Positions 7,150-11,870 of a stretch of 11,870 nucleotides of DNA are shown here, in pieces. Every line of letters begins with the position of its first letter. Positions within the stretch are counted from its first letter, which is position 1. The stretch is from SHLQ01 sp964562985 (GTDB taxonomy: Bacteria > Actinomycetota > Acidimicrobiia > Acidimicrobiales > SHLQ01), in contig CAZLWE010000084.1 in the NCBI GenBank assembly GCA_964562985.1, positions 1 to 11,870 on the forward strand. The letters run 5' to 3'. The notes below the pieces were generated by a model. It made no database searches. It was not told the DNA's origin and worked only from the letters and a program-made list of their open reading frames with translations. Position numbers and translations under genes: made by a program.

Positions 7150-8083
7150 GGAGTTTCCTCATGAGCTTCGGACGATTCATGTCTCCGAGGATTCCCCGTG
7201 GCCTAAAGAGGAGCACCAACATGAGGACGAGCCCAAAGACCGCCTCGCGCCCGACGGGCAGCGCCTGCGGCGGCCATGAATCGGGAACCGAGATGTAGAA
7301 CTGCAAGATGATGTCGAAGAAGCCGACGATGATGATGGTTCCAATAACCGGCCCCCACACTCGCGCCGTTCCACCCAGGATCATCGCCGTCAACACCGCA
7401 AGGGTGACGACGACGGTGATCTGGAAGGGTGCGACGAATCGGAACATCACCGCTTGTAAGGCGCCGAGCAAGCCCATTAAGGCGCTGGTCGTTGAGAACA
7501 ACAAGAGCTTGGCTCGAGTGGTCGACTTACCGAGGCTTCGTGCAAGCGGTTCGTTGCTGCCGATCGCGATGAGCAATCGACCATAGGGGCTGCGGTGCAC
7601 CCAGCGGGCGTAGAAGAAGACGCCGATAACCACACCGAGGGTGACGAGCAGCCAGACGAACTCATTGCTCGACGAGTTGCCTGCGTCGAATGGAAAGCGA
7701 ATCCCTCGAAGACCGCGGGCGCCTTCGGTGATCTCCAACGTGGTTGCCAGGATCAGGACAATGCCCGCGAACCCCAGCGTGCCGACCAAGGCGCCGTCGA
7801 CATCGAGGTCAGCAATGATATAAGCAACCAGGAGACCAGCGAGTCCAGATGCGAGGGTGGCGAGCGCGGTGGCTGCCAGGAACTGCAACGGGTCACCGAA
7901 GGGCCACTCGATCTGGGTATAGGAAACACCAAAGATGTAGAGCCCGAAGCCCCAGAACCCGACGACACCAAAGTTCGCCATTCGGGTAAGGCCCATCTGC
8001 AGATGGGTGAGCAAGCCGAGGCCAGAGGTCATGACGATCACGTAGAGACCGCCGACGAGCAGTGTGGGTAGGAAATCCAGCAT
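7139..8083 (-). CDS. livM: HAAT-type ABC transporter permease LivM
   Basis: The second membrane subunit, 314 residues, with multiple hydrophobic helices from MLDFLPTLLVGGLYVIVMTSGLGLL onwards. It carries the family pattern LTRMANFGVVGFWGFGLYIFGV near the N-terminus and a coupling region SPYGRLLIAIGSNEPLARSLGKS that resembles the typical LivM stretch contacting the ATPase. I start at 8083, not the longer in-frame ATG at 8170. AAGGTG lies five bases before 8083, the protein then opens with its first membrane helix, and the 29 extra residues would be read entirely through the end of livH. The livH stop is only two bases upstream, and the end overlaps livG by 11 bases, so translation is tightly coupled. 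The substrate path is formed with LivH. Confidence 0.94.
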   Translation of the reverse strand: MLDFLPTLLVGGLYVIVMTSGLGLLTHLQMGLTRMANFGVVGFWGFGLYIFGVSYTQIEWPFGDPLQFLAATALATLASGLAGLLVAYIIADLDVDGALVGTLGFAGIVLILATTLEITEGARGLRGIRFPFDAGNSSSNEFVWLLVTLGVVIGVFFYARWVHRSPYGRLLIAIGSNEPLARSLGKSTTRAKLLLFSTTSALMGLLGALQAVMFRFVAPFQITVVVTLAVLTAMILGGTARVWGPVIGTIIIVGFFDIILQFYISVPDSWPPQALPVGREAVFGLVLMLVLLFRPRGILGDMNRPKLMRKLHDF

Positions 8084-8085
8084 CG

Positions 8086-9063
8086 TTACACCTTCGACCT
8101 TGCGTTGAGACGGTTCCCTCGGAACTTCAAGATGATGAGGAAGGCGACGATCAAGATGAGTTGCGCCCACTGGGCGTTGAACTGCAGCGTCAGTGCGGTG
8201 AGCACGATGCCGGTTGCTGCTCCAACCCAGACCACACCGATCAGATCCCAGAGGCCACCGACCAACACGATCAGCAGAATCAGGAGCAATTGGCGTGCGC
8301 CGAGCAGCGAGGTGACCGACGAGGCAACCCCGAAGAAGGCCCCGGCGAGGCCACCGGCGACACCAGCGACAAACCAGATCAGCAACGTCACCTGCAGCGG
8401 ACGAACACCACTCGCTTGGGCAAGACCCTTGTTGCTGGCGAGCGCCCGAATTTGGAGGCCGTAGTTGGTTCGGCGGATGAACTGGTAGATCGCAAACGCC
8501 AAGATCGCCACGGTCGCAACGGCGAAAAGCCTGAACGACGGCACGCCGACACCGAACACTTGGATCGTATTGGGCGGCGGCGTATCGAAGGCGACGGCAT
8601 TAAAGCCAAAGACAAACTGCAGTGCATGGCGCAAGAAGAGCGACAGTCCGAACGAGATAACGATCAACTCGAGCCCTTCGACCCGGCGCTTCTGCGCCGG
8701 CCGGAATACCAACAGGTACGTCGCGACGCTGAGGAGGCCCGCCATGACGCCCACCGGAAGGACCGAAGCGGCAAACCCAACTCCGAAGGTTCCGGTGAAC
8801 CAGACCCCGAAGTATCCCCCAAGGCTTACCGTTTCGGCGTAGGCGACGTTGAGCAATCCGGTGAGGCGATACAGGAGCGCAAAGCCAAGGGCCGCAAGCA
8901 CCAGTGGGGCGTTCTCGGTAGCGCCGATAACGAGGCTCTCTCCGATGAACTCCGAGACGCTTGCGCCGATCAGCAAGATGACGATGCCACCGACGACCCA
9001 CGCCCATCGTGGGACGGTGAAGCCAGTCGAAGCTGCGGGTGTGGGTTCAGCGATGGCAGACAT
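8086..9063 (-). CDS. livH: HAAT-type ABC transporter permease LivH
   Basis: The first membrane subunit and first importer gene, 325 residues with roughly eight hydrophobic helices. Features of the family include ALGFALLYRLTGLLNVAYAETVSLGGYFGVW (about 57-87), equivalent to the usual GL.NFAHG....GAY pattern, and the coupling stretch RRTNYGLQIRALASNKGLAQASGV. A 19-residue polar N-terminus precedes the first helix at WAWVVGGIVILL. The start at 9063 is the only upstream choice because an in-frame TAA lies directly before it. The ribosome site is modest (GGGG seven bases away). A short frame with a stronger ribosome site overlaps the start. Expression probably comes from the promoter at 9247-9274, leaving a leader of about 175 bases. 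Confidence 0.94.
   Translation of the reverse strand: MSAIAEPTPAASTGFTVPRWAWVVGGIVILLIGASVSEFIGESLVIGATENAPLVLAALGFALLYRLTGLLNVAYAETVSLGGYFGVWFTGTFGVGFAASVLPVGVMAGLLSVATYLLVFRPAQKRRVEGLELIVISFGLSLFLRHALQFVFGFNAVAFDTPPPNTIQVFGVGVPSFRLFAVATVAILAFAIYQFIRRTNYGLQIRALASNKGLAQASGVRPLQVTLLIWFVAGVAGGLAGAFFGVASSVTSLLGARQLLLILLIVLVGGLWDLIGVVWVGAATGIVLTALTLQFNAQWAQLILIVAFLIILKFRGNRLNARSKV
8089..8094 (-). promoter_or_regulatory. Ribosome binding site that fixes the livM start
   Basis: AAGGTG on the minus strand, embedded in the last livH codons, with a five-base spacer to the ATG at 8083. It decides against the longer frame starting at 8170. Confidence 0.7.
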
Positions 9064-9112
9064 TTACCAACCCCAATACGCCGAGCGTTACCGCTCGCCA
9101 GCCCTGTTGCAT
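9047..9112 (-). other. Possible 21-residue leader peptide overlapping livH start
   Basis: An ATG at 9112 preceded by AGGGGG four bases away opens a 21-codon frame (starting MQQGWRAVTL). It runs out of frame across the livH start and stops 17 bases inside livH. Its ribosome site is closer to consensus than that of livH. A hairpin (CGAGCG/CGCTCG, 9082-9097) lies within it. It could serve translational coupling or modulation of livH, or be chance. No amino acid is repeated in the manner of a classical attenuator peptide. Confidence 0.3.
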
Positions 9113-9211
9113 GTATCCCCCTGACCTTTCGGTCGTGTTCGAGTCCTGGGCTGAGCGGTAGTCAGTCGCCTGTAGTGCCCAACGCCGCCGTCCCCCCGGA
9201 TGGCGACTTCT

Positions 9212-9227
9212 CGATTATCGATAATCG
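9212..9227. repeat. Perfect 16-bp palindrome downstream of the importer promoter
   Basis: CGATTATCGATAATCG is self-complementary over all 16 bases. It lies just downstream of the expected transcription start, with its centre about 31.5 bp (three helical turns) from the centre of the operator at 9245-9257. A smaller palindrome TATCGATA at 9230-9237 sits between them. It does not contain the GT...AC core of FadR-type sites, so it may bind a different protein or be a secondary site. Confidence 0.55.
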
Positions 9228-9244
9228 CGTATCGATAGGCGATC

Positions 9245-9257
9245 ATCGTATAACGAT
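9245..9257. promoter_or_regulatory. Candidate FadR-type operator over the importer -10 box
   Basis: ATCGTATAACGAT is an inverted repeat (five-base arms ATCGT/ACGAT, three-base centre). It fits TNGTNNNACNA, the general site of FadR-subfamily GntR regulators. It overlaps the -10 hexamer of the proposed importer promoter, where binding would repress. A GntR/FCD regulator is encoded 223 bases away. Site and overlap are visible; which protein binds is inferred. Confidence 0.6.
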
Positions 9258-9274
9258 TGAATTTCCTGCGTCAA
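9247..9274 (-). promoter_or_regulatory. Predicted sigma-70-type promoter of the importer operon
   Basis: On the minus strand TTGACG (9269-9274) is followed after 16 bases by TATACG (9247-9252). The -35 matches consensus at five of six and the -10 at four of six. Transcription would start near 9240. It points at livH and stands out from the GC-richer surroundings. Confidence 0.6.
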
Positions 9275-9479
9275 CTCATTCGCGCCTTTCCTCGAAAATT
9301 TCCTTCACGAAGCCATTCGCGACGATTAGCCCTCTGGTCGAACTGCCCAAGGTAGACCACGAACAGGTCACCCCGAATCGTCTTTCAGGCCGCTGCCATC
9401 ACCACAGAATTGACCTTTGCGGAACTCTAGCGAGGCGTGTCTCGGCCCGGCAGCGCGACGACCCGCCCTTGCGACAGAA

Positions 9480-10163
9480 TCAATCCCCGTCGATGTCCTC
9501 ATCGTCCGCTGCAAAGAACGCTTCCCGTACGCTCAACTGATGCTCGCGCGCCCGCTTCGCTGCGAGTTCGCTATCGCGGGCGACGAGCGCCTCGAGAATG
9601 CCGTGGTGCTGGTCGAGGATGCTTTGGACGTTCACGTTCGGCAGGGTCAGCGTGATGAAGGTCCGAGCAAATGGCTCAAGCTGGCTAAAGACCCGCTCGG
9701 CAGCACCATTTCCACTCGCTGCAACAATGATGCGATGAAACGACGCGTCAGCTTTGCTCATGCCAACGTAGTCCTCGCGCCGGTGGCAATCCTCCATCGC
9801 TTTGTTGGCAGCTGCCAACTGCTCGAGTTCGTCGTCGGTGAGTAGGTCCGTTGCTAATAGGGCTGCGAGCGCATCGATCTCGGCGCGGACCTGACTGACG
9901 TCGCGCAATTCCTTCGCTGTCGGTCGACGAACTGAGGCTCCGCGACGCGACTCGATCGTTACAATGCCAATAGCCGCCAAGTCCCGTAGCGCTTCTCGAA
10001 CCGGCGATTGGCTGATCTTCAGTTCCCGCGCGAGGCGCGATTCAACGATGCGCTCGCCAGGCTCGTACATGCCGCTCAAGATTCGATCGAGCAGCACGGC
10101 CTTCACGGTGTCCGACAACAGCGCGGACTCAATGACGGGTGGTTGTGACTCGGCAGCGCTCAT
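9480..10163 (-). CDS. GntR-family transcriptional regulator, FadR/FCD subgroup
   Basis: A 227-residue cytoplasmic regulator. Residues about 15-80 form the winged helix-turn-helix: LDRILSGMYEPGERIVESRLARELKISQSPVREALRDLAAIGIVTIE, with recognition-helix pattern SQSPVREAL, then the wing RRGASV. Residues about 87-215 form the helical FCD ligand-binding domain. Its expected metal-binding set is visible as Asp139, His143 (ADASFH), His187 (QHHGILEAL) and His208 (REHQLS). Such proteins usually bind a carboxylate, often via a bound metal, and release DNA when the ligand appears. It sits between the BKACE gene and the importer operon, 73 bases after the former. GGGAGA precedes the start. Candidate sites lie at 9245-9257 and 10222-10237. 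Likely a repressor of this cluster, responding to the imported acid or a pathway intermediate; the ligand is unknown. Confidence 0.94.
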   Translation of the reverse strand: MSAAESQPPVIESALLSDTVKAVLLDRILSGMYEPGERIVESRLARELKISQSPVREALRDLAAIGIVTIESRRGASVRRPTAKELRDVSQVRAEIDALAALLATDLLTDDELEQLAAANKAMEDCHRREDYVGMSKADASFHRIIVAASGNGAAERVFSQLEPFARTFITLTLPNVNVQSILDQHHGILEALVARDSELAAKRAREHQLSVREAFFAADDEDIDGD

Positions 10164-10221
10164 GGTCTCTCCCGCAGCGGCTCCGGCCAGTACCGCTGTC
10201 TCAATGTCTTACTGGACGCCA

Positions 10222-10237
10222 AACTCGTAGACGAGTT
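10222..10237. promoter_or_regulatory. Inverted repeat upstream of the regulator gene, candidate autoregulatory site
   Basis: AACTCGTAGACGAGTT has perfect seven-base arms around a two-base centre. The inner TCGT/ACGA half-sites equal those in the operator at 9245-9257, but the arms are one base closer. The core GTAGAC still fits the general GntR pattern with no central spacer base. It overlaps the BKACE stop codon and lies about 60 bases before the regulator start, a suitable place for autoregulation. It could also be a weak hairpin at the BKACE end. Confidence 0.45.
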
Positions 10238-11145
10238 CACGACCCATCTCTCAGGTTAAGGCGTTCGCGGGCTTCTGTGGGTGTAGCGATGCCGCGGTGT
10301 AGCGATGTAGCAATTGTCACTACGCGCTCCACTTGCGCGCTGCTCGACTCCGCGAGCTTGCCCGGGCCGTCCCAAAGCGAGTCTTCAAGACCCACTCGCG
10401 CGTTGCCACCGGCGGCCAAGCCAACGGCTGCAGTCCGGATCTGCGATGACCCGGCGCCGAGTACCGACCATTCGAAATCCGAGCCGAAGAGACGCTCCGC
10501 GGTACGGCGCATATGCATGAGATCTTCGACGTGTGCACCGATTCCGCCGAGCAGACCGACGACCGACTGGATGAACAGCGGCGGCTCGACGAGCCCACGG
10601 TCCAGAAAGTGGGCCAGGTTGTAAAGATGCGAAGTGTCGTAGCACTCGAACTCGAATCGCGTTCCCTGCGCCCCGCAATTCTTCAGGATGCCTTCGATGT
10701 CCTCGTAGGTGTTGTGAAAGATGATCGCCTTGTTGCCGAGGTGCCGACGTTCCCACTCGTGTTCGAGTTCGGTGAACCGGTCCAGCATGGGAAAGAGCCC
10801 GAAGTTCATGCTGCCCATGTTCAGCGAGGCCAATTCCGGAGCGAGCGCCAACGCGGGCTGAATCCGCTCCTCGACAGTCATGTGCGGACTGCCACCGGTC
10901 GTGAGGTTCACGATGACGTCGCTCGACGAACTCACGATGTCGAGCAACTCTTTGAAGAGCCCAACATCTTGGATCGGCCGCCCGTCCTCGCGGGTCCGCA
11001 CGTGCAGATGCACAATTGCAGCACCGGCCTCGGCCGCCGCTATTGCGTCAGCCGCAATCTCCTCGGGGGTTACCGGGAGATGCGGTGACATCGATGGGGT
11101 ATGGATGGCGCCAGTCGGCGCACACGTGATGATCGCAGATTTCAT
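10237..11145 (-). CDS. Beta-keto acid cleavage enzyme (BKACE, DUF849)
   Basis: A 302-residue TIM-barrel zinc enzyme that condenses a 3-keto acid with acetyl-CoA and cleaves it to acetoacetate plus a new acyl-CoA. The family opening ITCAPTGAIHTPSMSPHLPVTPEEIA is intact. Zinc ligands are His46 and His48 in VHLHVR and Glu254 in RVGLED. Arg250 and Asp255 in the same motif match catalytic positions known from Kce of lysine fermentation. NLTTGG, SLNMGSMNFG, FEFECYDTSHLYNL, FIQSVVGLLGGIG and IATPTEAR are further conserved blocks. The residue before Arg250 is Ala where Val is common. The gene overlaps the phosphatase stop by four bases (ATGA). Known family substrates include 3-keto-5-aminohexanoate, dehydrocarnitine and 2-deoxy-3-ketoribonate. 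Sequence alone does not choose among these. Acetoacetate output fits the ScoAB genes downstream. Confidence 0.95.
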   Translation of the reverse strand: MKSAIITCAPTGAIHTPSMSPHLPVTPEEIAADAIAAAEAGAAIVHLHVRTREDGRPIQDVGLFKELLDIVSSSSDVIVNLTTGGSPHMTVEERIQPALALAPELASLNMGSMNFGLFPMLDRFTELEHEWERRHLGNKAIIFHNTYEDIEGILKNCGAQGTRFEFECYDTSHLYNLAHFLDRGLVEPPLFIQSVVGLLGGIGAHVEDLMHMRRTAERLFGSDFEWSVLGAGSSQIRTAAVGLAAGGNARVGLEDSLWDGPGKLAESSSAQVERVVTIATSLHRGIATPTEARERLNLRDGS

Positions 11146-11867
11146 ATCTTCTCGTTTCCTTCGCCTGGGCGTGATGTGGTCGGGACATCACCAAGGTCCG
11201 TGGCGAACAGGTCGAAGTCGATTGCTCCGGACTCGCGCACCGTCAGCGAGTAGCCGTGCAGGAACGGCGGTTCCTTCGAATACTCACCCCAGTGGTTAAA
11301 ACGCACGGCGCGCATCACCGGCGAATGCGAGATACCGATGACCGTCTTCCCTCGCCATCCAGCAACGTCGACGAGGCTCCGCACGAGTACGTCGACCCGA
11401 CGCCCAACGTCATGTGCGTTTTCGCCCGGCACGTTCCCGTGTTCGAGCCAATGACCGACACGGTCCTTGGCCTCAATCAACCCGCTATAGAAGACCGACG
11501 CCTTCACGTCTGCCGGCTCTACGCCCGGGGACTGGGAGGCTAAAAACTCAGCCCCCTCCCCCAGATTGATCCGATGACCGCCCAAATAGAGGTCGGGGTT
11601 GCGTAGACCAAAGCTCACCACCGGGTCCGGCAGATTCAGGTCGCAGGCACCTCGATAGGCCGCCGCGAACTTATCGGCGGTATCGCGGGTTCGCAGCGTC
11701 TCGCCACTCAGCAACCCGGCAATCTCGATGCCCTCGCCCGCAAACCACTTTCCCGCCGCTTCGGCTTGGGCAGCGCCCATGTCGGTGAGTGGCACATCCC
11801 CTCGGTGATGTGCCACTCGACCATGCCGAAGCATCAGGAAGCGGACCGATTGGCCCTCATCACTCAT
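11142..11867 (-). CDS. Histidine phosphatase superfamily (phosphoglycerate mutase-like) protein
   Basis: A 241-residue branch-1 histidine phosphatase. The nucleophile motif is LRHGRV with His15, the phosphate-pocket arginine region is SGETLRTRDTA (Arg59/Arg61), GENAHDVGRRV holds a probable acidic partner (Glu149), and GISHSPVMR carries the second histidine, His181. The middle segment (about 70-145) is longer than in minimal family members and may shape substrate choice. The stop overlaps the BKACE start as ATGA, so the two are coupled. The ATG at 11867 is only three bases from the window edge, so a longer protein or an upstream gene overlapping it cannot be excluded. The family contains mutases, sugar phosphatases and protein phosphatases; a small phosphorylated metabolite of this pathway is a reasonable but unproven target. 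Confidence 0.88.
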   Translation of the reverse strand: MSDEGQSVRFLMLRHGRVAHHRGDVPLTDMGAAQAEAAGKWFAGEGIEIAGLLSGETLRTRDTADKFAAAYRGACDLNLPDPVVSFGLRNPDLYLGGHRINLGEGAEFLASQSPGVEPADVKASVFYSGLIEAKDRVGHWLEHGNVPGENAHDVGRRVDVLVRSLVDVAGWRGKTVIGISHSPVMRAVRFNHWGEYSKEPPFLHGYSLTVRESGAIDFDLFATDLGDVPTTSRPGEGNEKI

Positions 11868-11870
11868 GCC

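Larger units (their letters stand above)
9064..9479. other. Control region between the regulator gene and the importer operon
   Basis: These 416 bases hold no convincing long gene. Contents from the importer side: the livH leader with small hairpins at 9082-9097 and 9123-9134 (the latter with a GAAA loop on the minus strand), an AT-richer block at 9211-9260 dense in CGAT/ATCG words containing the palindrome and operator, and the promoter. From about 9275 to 9479 I see no structured element. In particular, no hairpin with a T run follows the regulator stop, so read-through from the regulator gene into the importer is possible. Confidence 0.6.

Noticed and set aside
8084..8170. Twenty-nine-residue N-terminal extension of LivM
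   Set aside because: It would be read through the end of livH, is polar and unlike LivM N-termini; 8083 has its own ribosome site.
8062..9540. Long 492-codon plus-strand frame across livH and the control region
   Set aside because: It lies opposite livH, whose protein is a clear permease. The plus-strand product is a low-complexity, charged sequence with no recognisable domain and results from codon bias.
10237..11145. Assignment of the cluster to carnitine breakdown
   Set aside because: Carnitine clusters also pair a BKACE with a CoA-transferase, but the usual HAD-type carnitine dehydrogenase and thioesterase are absent and a lactonase has no place there.
1..11870. CRISPR arrays, insertion sequences, tRNA or rRNA genes
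   Set aside because: No regularly spaced repeats, transposase-like proteins, terminal repeats or RNA-gene signatures were seen by eye on either strand.

Overview
The window is an 11.9 kb block in which all 12 complete genes lie on the minus strand, so transcription runs from high to low coordinates. Base composition is moderately GC-rich. The binding protein is a lipoprotein whose cysteine is followed by an acidic Ser/Asp/Glu linker. Together these suggest a high-GC Gram-positive bacterium, perhaps a marine or soil actinobacterium of the Acidimicrobiia type. That placement is an impression, not a phylogenetic result.

Layout in the direction of transcription: (1) 11867-10237, a histidine phosphatase whose stop overlaps the start of a beta-keto acid cleavage enzyme (BKACE, DUF849). 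(2) 10163-9480, a GntR-family regulator of the FCD subgroup. (3) 9479-9064, a 416-base control region with a good promoter, a FadR-type operator over its -10 box, a 16-bp perfect palindrome and a possible leader peptide. (4) 9063-4168, a complete branched-chain-amino-acid-type (HAAT) ABC importer in the order permease H, permease M, ATPase G, ATPase F, binding protein, with hairpins on both sides of the binding-protein gene. (5) 3967-573, a zinc-dependent alcohol/polyol dehydrogenase, an SMP-30/gluconolactonase-type lactonase and the two subunits of a 3-oxoacid CoA-transferase. (6) 488-84, a small four-helix CopD-like membrane protein.

The genes read as one catabolic unit. The importer brings in a substrate, the lactonase opens a lactone, and the dehydrogenase oxidises a hydroxyl to a ketone. 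BKACE then cleaves the resulting 3-keto acid with acetyl-CoA to acetoacetate plus a shortened acyl-CoA, and the CoA-transferase turns acetoacetate into acetoacetyl-CoA. This is the enzyme set needed for a 3-hydroxy-acid lactone. It resembles the known oxidative deoxyribonate pathway, in which 2-deoxy-3-ketoribonate is cleaved by a BKACE. The true substrate cannot be read from sequence. The GntR/FCD protein is the likely sensor, with candidate sites at the importer promoter and just upstream of its own gene. No mobile element, CRISPR array, tRNA or rRNA was recognised.
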